DNA of 64,000 bases. Source: Phylloscopus collybita (lineage: Eukaryota > Chordata > Aves > Passeriformes > Phylloscopidae). Made by a program: the position numbers and the translations under genes. The notes beneath the pieces are model-generated. The model did not search any database, was not told the origin of the DNA, and saw nothing but the letters and a program-made list of their open reading frames with translations. Positions 24,422 to 35,689 of the stretch are shown in pieces (positions within the stretch are counted from its first letter, which is position 1; every line of letters starts with the position of its first letter). The stretch is from NCBI GenBank assembly GCA_027886175.1, contig JAJNNQ010000024.1:7982001-8046000 (forward strand). Reading direction: 5' to 3'.

Positions 24422-24959
24422 AGGAAAAAGAAAAAGAAAAAGAAAAAGAAAAAGAAAAAGAAAAAGAAAAAGAAAAAGAAAAAGAAAAAGAAAAAGAAAA
24501 AGAAAAAGAAAAAGAAAAAGAAAAAGAAAAAGAAAAAGAAAAAGAAAAAGAAAAAGAAAAAGAAAAAAAAGGAAAGGAAAGGAAAGGAAAGGAAAGGAAA
24601 GGAAAGGAAAGGAAAGGAAAGGAAAGGAAAGGAAAGGAAAGGAAAGGAAAGGAAAGGAAAGGAAAGGAAAGGAAAGGAAAGGAAAGGAAAGGAAAGGAAA
24701 GGAAAGGAAAGGAAAGGAAAGGAAAGGAAAGGAAAGGAAAGGAAAGGAAAGGAAAGGAAAGGAAAGGAAAGGAAAGGAAAGGAAAGGAAAGGAAAGGAAA
24801 GGAAAGGAAAGGAAAGGAAAGGAAAGGAAAGGAAAGGAAGGAAAGGAAAGGAAAGGAAAGGAGAGGAGAGGAGAAAGAAGAGAAGAGAAGAGAAGAGAAG
24901 AGAAGAGAAGAGAAGAGAAGAGAAGAGAAGAGAAGAGAAGAGAAGAGAAGAGAAGAGAA
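24422..24959 (+). repeat. 538-base pure purine tract: AAAAAG, GGAAA and AGAAG arrays in series
   Basis: Every base from 24,422 to 24,959 on the + strand is A or G. Three arrays follow each other. AAAAAG hexamers run at about 24,424-24,562 (about 23 copies). GGAAA pentamers run at 24,571-24,835 (53 copies), with a short continuation to about 24,860 after a one-base slip. AGAAG pentamers run from about 24,877 to 24,959 (about 16 copies) after a GAGAG transition. Such long mirror-symmetric purine runs can form intramolecular triplexes (H-DNA). The 200-250-codon open frames here (Lys/Glu-Arg on +, Leu/Phe/Ser on -) are artefacts of hexamer and pentamer periodicity. Array length is likely polymorphic and may be imperfectly assembled. 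Confidence 0.97.
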
Positions 24960-26445
24960 TTACAATGGGGGGAAATTTCTGATCTCTGACCACTGCAAAT
25001 TTTCCTATGCACTCACATAAATCACAGGGAAAGGAAGAAGGAAATATTCAACCAAAGAAAAATCCCCGTTATATCACATGCACATCTTTGCTCTTTTCCT
25101 TTTCAAAGTAGGCTTAGAAAGAACAAAAGGCTTAGAATTGTTCAATGATATTATGCCAGGGAAGTACTGTACTTGGGGTTCCATTTTTTCACCTCAAAGA
25201 GGATTTAATTCAGCTGTCAGAGAGGCTTTTTAGTTTGTAGACAGAGCATGGACAGGGAGAATTCTGTCTGTTCTTTAAAAGCAGTCCAAAACATTCCAGT
25301 CTTTGTGAAAAATTCTTGAAGCTTGAATAGGAAATAAATTCAAAGTCAAATTCCCTATTAAGTTAACCATGATGCTTGTTTCTTATTCCTCAGAGAACAG
25401 TATATCACTGCTCTACTGAGGCTAAAAATAAGCTTCATATAAAAATGAGTGTTCGCTTTATCAAAGTTTTTTTTTTTTTATCTGAAAGTCAAACAGGTCT
25501 TAAAGCTATAACAGGTCAGTTATTATTTTAATTTAATCTTTTTTTCCACTGGTGCCATTATTTTTTGATCTATCTTAGTTACATACCTGGGCTGTGAAAG
25601 GCAGGTACAATAGGAATTGAACTGACCCAGTACAATAGGAATTGAACTGACCCAATAATGTTTCCTGCTTTTTTAAAGCAATGGTAACACATACAAAGGG
25701 AACCAAGACACACATTTTTCCATAAGTCTTTTTTCTTTGATAATTTAGAGAAAGACAATCTGTGACATTTTCTTAAATAATGTTATGGTGACCAAGAGTC
25801 CTTTCTTAATTTTCCTGTCTTCACCTAGGATAAGATGAGGAAAGAAGAATTTTTTGTACCTTCCTGCTAGGAACTGCTATCACTAGAGCCATACAAATAC
25901 TGTATTTTTGGTTTTGTAAAGAAAGGTTAGATTTTAACCTGTGTCTTCCTTCTATTTGTGTTTCAAATTTTGTGGGGAAAAAAACAAGGCATTTCAAGGA
26001 AAAAAATGGGGTAGATTTTAGCTTCTGGTTTATAGAAAAAAAAAGTGTTTTGTTATGTTACCAAAGGAAAATCATTAAAGACCTTGGGTCATCAGTTTGG
26101 TTTACAGCACTTTACCATTGGTGATGACAAATTCAACTGAGTTCTCACTATGAAAGCAGCTGTTAGGAAATATGATTTAACAGTAAGCTTAAAAATGTTA
26201 TCTGTGGGCTTGGAATTAATGAAATACAAACAAATTTCTGTAAGTACATCTATATTTTTACTATGGCCAATGGCACCATATCAGGGTTAGCTCCCTTTAA
26301 CATCCTGATTCCAGCTGGGATAAAGACTTGCAACGCTTTACATATCACCAAGAATGACTAATATACAAGGAAGAGTCACAGTAAGCTTTGTTACCACAGG
26401 TTTTACCTATTTTGGAAGGCATTAAATAGTTTCTCTGTTTGCTCT
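24960..26445. other. Unique AT-rich sequence upstream of the candidate terminal exon
   Basis: No coding signal. Contains a 25-bp tandem duplication at 25,605-25,654 and short A or T runs (near 25,467, 25,977 and 26,035). It would be intron if the exon at 26,523 is real. Confidence 0.5.
25605..25654 (+). repeat. Exact 25-bp tandem duplication
   Basis: The unit beginning GTACAATAGGAATTG and ending ACTGACCCA occurs twice head to tail with no differences. Perfect identity points to a recent duplication, or to an assembly artefact. Confidence 0.95.
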
Positions 26446-26475
26446 GTCTCTCTCTCTCTCTCTCTTTTTTTTTTT
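26446..26475 (+). repeat. (TC)n-poly-T pyrimidine tract
   Basis: About ten TC units run straight into ten Ts, 47 bases before the splice acceptor at 26,521-26,522. It may add to the pyrimidine-rich context of that acceptor. Confidence 0.9.
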
Positions 26476-26522
26476 AAGAAAAAATTGTCACATAAAAAAC
26501 AGACTTTCTCTTTTCTGTGCAG

Positions 26523-26756
26523 GAACTAGAAGGAGGCACCAAGACCATCAGTGGTGACAAGGAAGGTGCACACAGCAGGGCTGCATTTATAGCTTGGGCT
26601 CAGTTGGACATGCTAAACTACACCCTCCACTGTGTAAATGGAATGCAGTTCCCACTGGTGCTGAAAGAAATCACACCACCTGAGGAACCCACATCAGAAT
26701 TATCTGAACTCCTGTACGGGAAAAGATTAAGATGTGACCCAGCACTTTCTTCATAA
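26523..26756 (+). CDS. Candidate 3'-terminal coding exon, unidentified protein
   Basis: This is the best coding signal in the window. A strong acceptor (TTTCTCTTTTCTGTGCAG, ending at 26,522) is followed by 77 codons and TAA at 26,754-26,756. The exon starts at a codon boundary (phase 0). The protein text is balanced and not low-complexity. It begins ELEGGTKTISGDKEG, has a middle AFIAWAQLDMLNYTLHC, and ends in a Pro/Glu-rich stretch (EITPPEEPTSEL) with a basic motif GKRLRCDPALSS at the C-terminus. The upstream in-frame ATG at 26,517 lies in the acceptor and is not the start. The exon would be the last of a + strand gene whose other exons lie to the left, possibly outside the window. There is no membrane segment, and I recognise no domain or family. 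It could also be one exon of a decayed gene, although there is no internal stop or frameshift. Confidence 0.5.
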   Translation, partial: ELEGGTKTISGDKEGAHSRAAFIAWAQLDMLNYTLHCVNGMQFPLVLKEITPPEEPTSELSELLYGKRLRCDPALSS

Positions 26757-27110
26757 TAAAGAAACAATTTAATTCCAGGAATTCTTGCTGTACACTTTTG
26801 GAGTTGGAAATATGAACATGCTTTTTATTGTGTTTATGTACAGGTTAAAAAAAATTAAGATTTATTCTTTCTATTAGAGAATACTCACACGCACATATAT
26901 AACATATATGTACATATTATTTCAAGTCCAGCTCTAATCCTAGGCTTGCTATTGGAGTAAGATTTTAATGTAATTAAATTCAAATTAATACATTATTACA
27001 TTAATTTTACACTGGTTTAACTAAATAATCTAGGCATCAGTCTACTAATGTTAATGTAAAGCAGAATTACTCATTTATACCTAATAAAAGCCTGGTTCTA
27101 CACCTTATTG
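26757..27110 (+). other. Probable 3' UTR of the candidate terminal exon
   Basis: AT-rich non-coding sequence after the stop codon. One AATAAA overlaps the stop region (26,755-26,760), and a better-placed one at 27,083-27,088 is followed by T/G-rich sequence suited to cleavage. The extent is inferred from these signals only. Confidence 0.35.
27083..27088 (+). terminator. AATAAA polyadenylation signal
   Basis: Canonical hexamer about 330 bases after the candidate stop codon. TTGCTGAATTTGTTGAGG and a T-run follow within 60 bases, resembling a downstream element. Confidence 0.4.
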
Positions 27111-30100
27111 CTGAATTTGTTGAGGATTTTTTTTCCTTTCCCAAAAGACAAAATTCTTGTTTGTTTGGAAGGGATTTTTAGCCTCTAGGCTGAGTGATAC
27201 ATTTCTGTTTATCAGCCACCTGCATCTCCTCAATGCATTCTGAGGCAAAAAATCAAGGCATAAGAAAGTCCAATTTTAAATTCAATCAGCTCCCAAGTTG
27301 TCTGATGCAATGGTTTCCATTTCAACAGCTGCCTCTGTCTACTTCACCCACACGGAGGAACCAGCTTCCTCTGGAGATCTGAAAATGTACAGTTGGCAGC
27401 TAAAATTCAATTTAAGCCTGGCCAGGTACAATTTTATTGGCACTGGTCCCAGGTCTTGCAATTGACTTTTAACCCCCTCAGAGCTTTCCTTGTGTGCCTG
27501 ATAGAGCCGTGTGCTGCGTGACAACTTCAGCGAAGCCCAACTGCTGCCTTTTGTTGCTCTGTGCAGCAAAATATTTTGAGCTCATAAACCATCAGCTCTG
27601 CATTTGAGTGGCATTTGTAAGAAGACTTCATGTTAATTGCCCTCACAGAAAATGGCAAGTTGTATATGCTGCTATAAACAACTGCTTTCGAAAAGCTACG
27701 CTGGAGAGTACTGCTCATTCTCTTGGATCCTGATGTTCCCTGATCCCTAATGTTCAAATTTTTTGATTTTGAAAATACTTTTCTTGCTTTATAAACAATT
27801 TTCAAGACTTCCAGTTTCTCTGGTAATTGCTCCCACAACTGAGCATTCAAAATTATACATAGGAATCACAGGTTAAAGAGTTTATCTCTTTGCAGGAGAA
27901 AAGAGTAAAGGGAATCCTTTTGTCCCTAGAGTTTGTTAGTTTGTTGTTCTAAGAGATAGCAAATTCTGATAACTGTGGACTAATGTGAAGTAGTAAAAAA
28001 ATTCTTTATCCCGAAGTCCTCCCTTAATCTCTTCAATCTAGGGCTGAGTCTCACTTTTTGGTTTTTTTCTTTTTTTGCCATTCAGCAAAAGAAGCAGCAA
28101 ATCAAATTAAATTGGGACCAAAACATTAGCCTTCAAAAATTCAAACTGGAAACATCACAGCAGAACAGAATTTGTATATTTTTATTCCCTAGTTTTTGCA
28201 GAAGAGTTCAAAATAACCATTTTATCGTAGTTCTGGGTACTAGAAAGCACAAAATCATTAACTAGAGTCATATGTTAATTTGACTGGTGAAAAAAGAGAT
28301 TGGTCTGTGCATCATCTGTGACAGTAACCTTCTAGATTAAAGGGTAAAAATCTGACATACTAGAGACCTTTAATGCCTACACATGGTGTTTAGTTCATCC
28401 TTTAACAGCAGGCTGCCAGCTAGCTGCAGGTAATGCAAGCAATCTAAGCTCACAAAGGTATTTAAGCTGCCCAAACCTATCTCTGCCTAGAGAGCTACTC
28501 CTCACATCTACCAGTATTCTGCAATGTGGAACAAGAAGGGAATAAAGCAACAGGAGAAAGTTACTAGCAGTAATTATTCATCAAAGCCCTCCCCATTCTG
28601 TCATCTGTGACTTACAGATTGAGAACTGGCAGTTTTAGAGGTGGGAGAGAGGGGAAATCTGTTGTCTTAGGTGATGTTCACAGGTCTTTGCCTCCTTACT
28701 TCTCACTGCATAGTACTATTACCCTGGTGGTCTGAGGTATTTCATCAGATGAAAGGAAAGAGGGAGCTTTGAGTAACTAACTGAATTCCAGATCACTTGT
28801 TTTTCAAGAAAACAGTGGGCACAAATGTATAAAATATGAGTATCTGGGAACAAGTGAAATGAAAGAAGTTTTTCAGATTTTTTTTTTCACTGTGAAACCG
28901 AGGTCAAAGATTGAGGCTTTGGTTTGGCATGGCTGAGTCAGTTTGGATAAAACACAAGCATCAGGAGTCTGTATTGTTTCTCCCATTGCCCGTGTGTTTG
29001 ACTGAAATATCAATAGACTCTGATCTCACTTTTATTTCTTAACATTGAAAAATACTATATTTTCTTAATCTTTTCTAGCACTGAAGACAAAAAAGTGAGG
29101 AGTCTCTCTAGGTTTTGGGCTGGAGAAAATGAAATCTTAATCTTTGGCCACCTCTGACTCATTTTCAATGGAATTGAAAGATTTCCGATCAGTGTTAGAA
29201 AGGGTCGGAATTTTCAGGCATTTGTTTTGCCCAAAAATCCGTATTTTCTGAACTTTTAAAATCTTTCCCGACAAAAGTAAATGGGAGCAAAAATCGTGGG
29301 GGGTTTGTTTGTTTGTTTTGTTGTTGTTTTGTTTTTGTTTTTGTTTGTTTGTTTTGTTTTGTTTTAAATGGGAGAGGGGAAGTAGAGGCCAATTAGTTAT
29401 ATCAATAAGTTACTGAGAATTGGGAAATTACATTTCTTGTCAGATGAACTGTGGTGTCATTGAAACACAGATCAGGGACCCAGCAGAAGTGGGTGCCAAG
29501 GAGCCACAAACTTTTGTTAAAGGAAGAAGGGATATGGAAATAGAGAGGAGCAAAGTCAGCTTTAATGGTTTATTTATGCAAACAGCCTTCTCTTGTATTG
29601 CTTGAGGTTAATTTCTCATTACTCATGATTCAGCAAACTCTTTGTGCAGTGCTCCACCACAGTGCTCTCATTGAGATGTTCAGTGATAAAAACAAATTAT
29701 ATTTTCTAACATCAAGAATATTTTTCTGTTGTCTTGGGTTTACCATGTTGTGGTGGTGAACAAACTTCACATATAGAAAATGGCAGTGCACAGCCAAGGT
29801 TGTGACTGATAAAACCTAGGCTTAATGAAGTTCATTTGCTAAAATTGTCCTTCAAGAAAATTGAGATACAGCATCTTGAGCAGTGGGCCATATCTACTGC
29901 ATCAATTTGGAAATGGAATTCTGTTTGTATGGCAGTTGCTTTTAGATAATGTGTGTAATTGTCTATGAAGAGCAGCTAGATAATTTCTGTGACTGACTCG
30001 TTGTGTAGTTGCATTCAAATAAGCACTGTAATAAACCTTAAGATTGTTTTCTTCAGCAATTCATCAATAATTTACTGTATGCAAAAAAGTCAATACTGGT

Positions 30101-31672
30101 CTAGAAATTTCTACAGATAATTTTCCCATCCAAAACACTATTTAAATAGTACTAAAGGGAATATTGAAGTGGCTGGAATTTATGCACGCAGATTCCATTT
30201 ACAATAATGTAGGTTAGGTGAATCACCATTGTTGGGTTGAGAAAGCTATGGGTAAACGTGTTGTATGTGTCTAGAACTTTGGGAGACTAACAAGGGAAAG
30301 GAGAAATTATTTAACCAAAAGAGATATTACCTTAGTAGGAAAGTAGAAAGACTGAAACCATATGATCTTAATCTATTGACAAAAGAGGCTCTGAGATGTG
30401 TGTGTACTTACCAGTTTTAGTAACAAGCTCCCTTACTGGGATGTCACTGACAAGCCCCCAGTGATTGAGGAATGTTGTTTGGAGGTATGAAAGTAGTTAT
30501 TGCATGTTCCAGGTAGTAATGCAGTTGAAGAAATGAGCATAAATGTTTCGTGGGTTGGCTGAAAGACAAGGAGGTGGCTTCACAGATTGGAACCTTTGAC
30601 TGCCAGAATTGGTATCACCATGACTTTGTATGACCCAGGAGAAGACATACATGTGCAGGGAGAAAGAGGAGAAGAACAATTCCCCAGGCAGAATAGTGTG
30701 GACAAGGAATAGGATTGACATTGCTCTGTTTTCAGTCATCTGTTTGCTGTACTTTGGTTCCATTGATTAGAAACGTAAGTTTCTGTGAAACTGTGTAGTT
30801 ATACATAGAGAATGAATGTGGATGTTTGTTTTCAAAAGAGTGACTGGGTATGTGTGGTGGGCCACCTGCAGAGACTTTCTCTGGTAATTTTCTCCTCAGA
30901 TAACAATTACCAAATGCTTTTGTTACAACAACTTCCAATAGTCTTTATAATTTCATTGTTCACAGGTTCTTAACTATAGCACTGTACAGTATAGCATAGT
31001 AAATTTATTCATAAAAGTGGCTCCAGTTTCCCTGTGATTATAATTGTCTTCAAAAGCAAAAGGTTCAAATTGTTCTAAAACATCAGCAGTAAATATTGTA
31101 CTACTGACCTGAGCTCACTGTGATTAAAGAGATTAGTATCATTGAATACTACAGTCATCTCTCTTAAAGTTTCAGTTTCACAAAAAAATAATGAGAAGCC
31201 CTTGATCTTCTTTGTCCAGTGATATAGCCTGTGGGAATAAACAGAGCTAACTTTGTATGTTGAAAATGGGGAATAAAGTGTATTACTTCAGGCTGAAATG
31301 AATCTAGCGTTTGTGGTTGGATAGCTTTTTAAAATTTGGATATAGCTAATTGCAACACTGCCTGTAAATTCTACTAAAATCTTGTGGTGTCAACCTTACC
31401 TCCTGAGATGTGGTGTCTGGCAGTTTGCCTGGGATGCCTACAGAGCGACAAAACAGAAATATTATGTGCAAGGAAATACAGAGGCTGTAACACAGACTAT
31501 CACAGGCAATGTCTTCCATGTCATCCAAAAGTTTTATCAATTGGGCAAAATGTTACCTGACATAACAATTTTTGCTGTACTGAAAAGTTTTTATTTTACT
31601 GAGTCTAAACTTCTTTTGCACTCAAGTGATGTATAATGGCTTGCAATTTCTTTTTGCTTACCATGTCTACAG
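27111..31672. other. Unique sequence, no firm gene
   Basis: AT-rich with a T/G-only tract at 29,296-29,365. A minus-strand open frame at 27,527-27,850 (107 codons) overlaps a stretch of near-even composition, but it has no splice or start support. A 38-base minus-strand exon-like segment at 31,400-31,437 has good splice sites. I see no transposon, RNA gene or promoter otherwise. Confidence 0.5.
29296..29365 (+). repeat. T/G-only low-complexity tract, (GTTT)n/(GTTTT)n
   Basis: 70 bases without A or C, beginning with a G6 run and continuing as GTTT, GTT and GTTTT units. It is the reverse-strand counterpart of the A/C tracts elsewhere in the window. Confidence 0.9.
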
Positions 31673-31860
31673 GGTATCCTGACTCAGTGAATCCTGTGGA
31701 AGCTTATCAACCAGTGTGTGCCCCTTCAGAAGACTGCCTCCATGAATATTTAAGGAAATTATTCTGTAGAGATCCATCACATTGTTACTGTTTTAAATAT
31801 TCCTTTGTAAATAAACTTACGGGCCCCAGAGGAAGAAAGCATGCTCAATTACCTTTCTAG
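31673..31860 (+). CDS. Candidate terminal coding exon, cysteine-rich tail (weak)
   Basis: An acceptor-like site (pyrimidine-rich, ending TCTACAG at 31,672) is followed by an open frame (2 bases + 61 codons) ending in TAG at 31,858-31,860. AATAAA follows at 31,924-31,929. The predicted tail has six Cys within about 35 residues (PVCAPSEDC, then LFCRDPSHCYC) and ends with a basic stretch (GPRGRKHAQ), so a small secreted-type peptide tail is conceivable. Its entry phase (one base before the exon) differs from the phase-0 exon at 26,523. The two are therefore not interchangeable last exons of one transcript in these frames. No family recognised; chance is possible. Confidence 0.28.
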
Positions 31861-34189
31861 AGTGCATTTTTACTAAGTGCCAAGGTGAAGAAAATGATGG
31901 TCAAAAACAGACAAGACTTTTATAATAAACTGGTCTCAATAGAATTTAATATGATTTCTAGCAGATTAAGCACTTATGGTTGCATTCTGCATTTGAGCAC
32001 TTGCATTTCTGTGCAGGGCATATTTTTAACATGCATTTCCTTCCCTTCCCAATGGTGATCCAAACTGCAGTTTTGGGGTTGGGGCTTTCTTGTATTTTTC
32101 ATTTTTCCCCTAAAACATTCTGTTCTGACAGTTCTGGTGCACAGTGACTCACGAAGTTTTCTTATCCAATTCTCAGCTATCCATAGATATAACACATTTA
32201 GTCTTCTCCATCATTCTTTGCTCAGTCCCATTGAAGCTGCTGTCACTGCCACGTTTTACTTTCTTCTATCAAGGCAGGCATGAAATTTCCAGTGGAGCGA
32301 ATGCGAATGCTAAGGCAGCTGCATGGGTCAGTAGGCAGATGGAAGGGGGGAGGGTTTGGGAAAGCTAAACAGTTTGCATCCTTCTCTAAAAGACAGCAAA
32401 CCACAGGGCAGGGATCTGCAATCTGATGATTTGACAGTGCAATGCCCTTTAGTTGTTTGACTGGATTTACAAGTTCTGTTTAGCTGACAGATATTTTGGC
32501 TAATACCTTTCCCTAGTTGTTCTCCTTTTGACTATCAGAAGTTCTGTTTAAAAATTTAAGCAAGCTCTTGTTGTACAGCAAAATAAACAGATTTCTCTTT
32601 CAGATAGGAGACACTCTCTAAGATTTTTGATTCTATGAATACCCCAATGAATACAAAATATTGACCTAAACAAATACAGTTTACTGAGAGTGCCAGTAAA
32701 CAATCTGGAAAATAATTCACAGGGTGCAACTTTATTTTGTTTGAAAACTGCTCTTCCAAGCTTACAAAACACTGTCCATATATTTTTATCCTCTGTGTGT
32801 TTTTGTGATTAATCACTCTCCTAACTAGAAATCAAAAAATTAACTTTTAAAGACACCAAACTAAATAAAACCACAGCTAAGTAAGAAAAGTGTGGAAATA
32901 CAAAAGAATTTTCAGTAAGTGAAATTTTAGTGATCAAATATTTTTGAGTTTCTGAAGTAATTGTTAGTAAATGTTTTGAGTTTCCGAGGTAAGGTGATTT
33001 TAAATACATTGTCTCTAAAATCTATGTGAGAATCAACAAGTAACTGTTTTAAAACAATAGAATCAATGGTCCTGGAAGAGAGATATATAGAGATGTTTGT
33101 AATGACTATTACTATAATAAAGGCAAAGAAAAAGAAGGGATCACATGTTGACTGTTTACTGAATTGTGCCTTGAAATCATGTGCAAAAATTTTTCTTTCA
33201 TTGCCCCAAAGTCTCCCCTTGAAGCTTTTGAGAATGGACCAGCAGTAGTGTGTGTGTTGCCAGAAGTGGCCAGGGATGAAGCACTGAAAACACAGACTGT
33301 CCATCCCCTCCCCCACGGTTCCTAGTGTAAATCTCAGGTGTCTGATGCTGTCTGTGGGAATGTGGCTATGAATATCTCAAACTCCTGAACACTGAACAGC
33401 AGGAAATGTGTGGGATGAACCACAGATGGAGAGGATGAAACCAAGAATATTGGCTGTCAAGAGCAAAGCAAACAGCAACTTTATTACATTTTGGGTGTCC
33501 TACATTCCAGCTCAGCCCATCTAAATGCTTCACCAGGTATGCCTGCATTAGCATAGGATTTGAAGTTCATCTCCTTCTGTGCACTGGTTTCATCACAGGG
33601 CAGCCTGATGGCATGCAAATGAGATTCCTTTTGGGTTAAAATAAGCCAGAAGCCATGCTCCAGGAATATGCCTATTTGCTCCAAGCATTAATGTGCATGA
33701 GGCTTCAAACTACAGTCATTCTGAACTAAAACTCCCCTATGCATGTCATAAATGTATTTCAGGTCCCTTAACAGCAACTTTTTTTTTTTTTTTTTTTTTT
33801 CAACAGACCCATTCCTATTTAGTCAGACATTGTCATTGAACCTTGGACTGTATTTCAGTAGCAGAGGAAGGGCAAGTTGAAAATTCTGATCACTAATTTC
33901 TGTGAATATATGAAGCACTCTATGAATTCACATAAAGCTTAGTGCAATAGAGAGGCTTCAAGGACTTAGGTTTTGACAGAAGTTACTGAGGTTAAAGGTG
34001 AGGGAGAGACTGAGAGGGTTTCCTTGCCAAAACTTTCTAGGTATCCTGGTTTTTTTCTCTACTGCTGAATTTGAATAGTCCTTAACATAACGTTAACTAA
34101 AACACTGATGAAATGTGCTAAATATGCAGAGTGTAAAACACTGCTTCTGCTAGACCTGTCTGGCTTGTATAATCCCAAATTCTCAGCAG
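31861..34189. other. Unique AT-rich sequence, no gene seen
   Basis: Contains a polyadenylation hexamer at 31,924-31,929 and a 22-base T-run at 33,779-33,800. Open frames of 60-129 codons on both strands overlap each other and show no coding character. Confidence 0.5.
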
Positions 34190-34500
34190 TGCAACTGTGC
34201 ACAACAGAAGCTGTTGATAATTAATGCCTGCAATCCCCCCTAACCAGGCTGCTGCCCTGGGGGCTCCAAACCAACTGCACGTGCAATTTCAGCGGCCGAG
34301 TCCAACGTGCACAGAGATCCAGTGGCACGAGGAGCTGCTGGGATTGCTCTGCTTCCAGACCTCCTGCAAGGGCGTCTGAGCTGCAGCCACTGATCACTTT
34401 TCAGAGCAGCAGCTGTAGATGCTGCAGTACTGTAAATACATTTCAGGGTTTCCTCTGTGGGGGGGTGTGTGGGGGTGTGTGTGCACTGCTGCGCCGGAAG
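34190..34500. promoter_or_regulatory. Small GC- and CpG-rich pocket (candidate regulatory element)
   Basis: An isolated GC-richer block in AT-rich surroundings. Several CpGs are clustered (CACGTGC, GCGGCCGAG, AACGTGC, CACGAGG, GCGTCTG, GCGCCGG), including a CACGTG E-box near 34,278. The right end is a G-rich run (GTGGGGGGGTGTGTGGGGG at about 34,460). It is too short for a standard CpG island. It could be an enhancer, a minor promoter, an exon or a decayed repeat. Confidence 0.25.
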
Positions 34501-35689
34501 GATGTTTCAATGATTAATAAATGAAATGATAAGACAAAGCCAATCTGTAGTGGGGAAAAAAAATATTCTGTGTTGCTACTCATAGAAAACCACAGACAGC
34601 AGTGTGAATGAGGAAGAGTATTACAGCTGTAAAAAGCAAAATATGTCTATGTCTAGATGTCTGTCACAGGAGAGTGCTGCTGTCATGGTGTAGTCATTTG
34701 GGCCCTTTGGGCCAGGAGAAATTTATCAGACTTAAGAAGTCTGATTAATGAAACATGGTAGACATGCTGATTCCCCCAAATAAAACCAACTTTAACCTTT
34801 TGCATCTTTATAATATGCTTTTTATTAGTCATTAAAGAGCCTAAATGACGTCTCAGCAGCTGCCACTCTGCAGCACAGGCACACAATGACTAACAAAAGT
34901 TTTAGGATTGTCAAAATGACTTAGGGATAACAATATTTGTTACCTGTGGCCAAAAATATTCCATATCTATGTCTGTAATCACTGCCTATATATATTTACC
35001 TATAATCCATTTATCCATTCTTTTTATCATAGCATACTGAACAAAGTTCCTTTTCAGCGGTGAATGCAAGATAAAATTGATGCAAAGCTTCAAAATTCAC
35101 TGTACAATTCAGAGGATCTGTCTGACTAAATGACAGATTAAAACTGAAATCAAAAGGGCCTAATTACCAGGCCTTCATTTTCCTTCAAATATATACTGTT
35201 GGTGTCAGATATTCCATTTAGAAAATAAGTCAAGGACACAAGCTGGTTTGTTCTCTGTATAATTACTTATAATTACTGTTCTGATATCAGTTCTCAAACA
35301 GATCTGATTAGAAGAAAAATTCCAAGTAATGAACTTGTTTTCCTCCTTCCCACAACAGCTCTGAGTATAATGTATCCTCAGTGCACATATCCTGAACTTC
35401 TCTGGGCGATGGTCTTGCTAAGGGTTTAGGAACTAAATTCCCTGTCATCTTTCCTCTGTTGTATGCAGCAGCACTCAGCAGAAATAAATAAGAATCAACG
35501 TGTAGTAGGTCTAGGAGAAAAAAAAAAAGTACAATATGTGTCTGTTAAAAAGTTATTTTGTTATTTGGTATTATGCCTGTAAGTGCTCATCATCTCAATT
35601 ATAATGAAAAGTAAATTGAGGAATAAAAAATTAGGATAGTTTGGTTATGATTATAAAAAATGTTTCTTGTTTAGATAAGAAAATAACAA
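34501..35689. other. Unique AT-rich sequence, no gene seen
   Basis: No repeat array, coding or RNA signal noticed apart from short A-runs near 34,555 and 35,520. Confidence 0.5.

Noticed and set aside
24237..25020. Open frames of 200-250 codons on both strands
   Set aside because: They lie on hexamer and pentamer purine repeats and encode only Lys/Glu/Arg or Phe/Leu/Ser periodic text.
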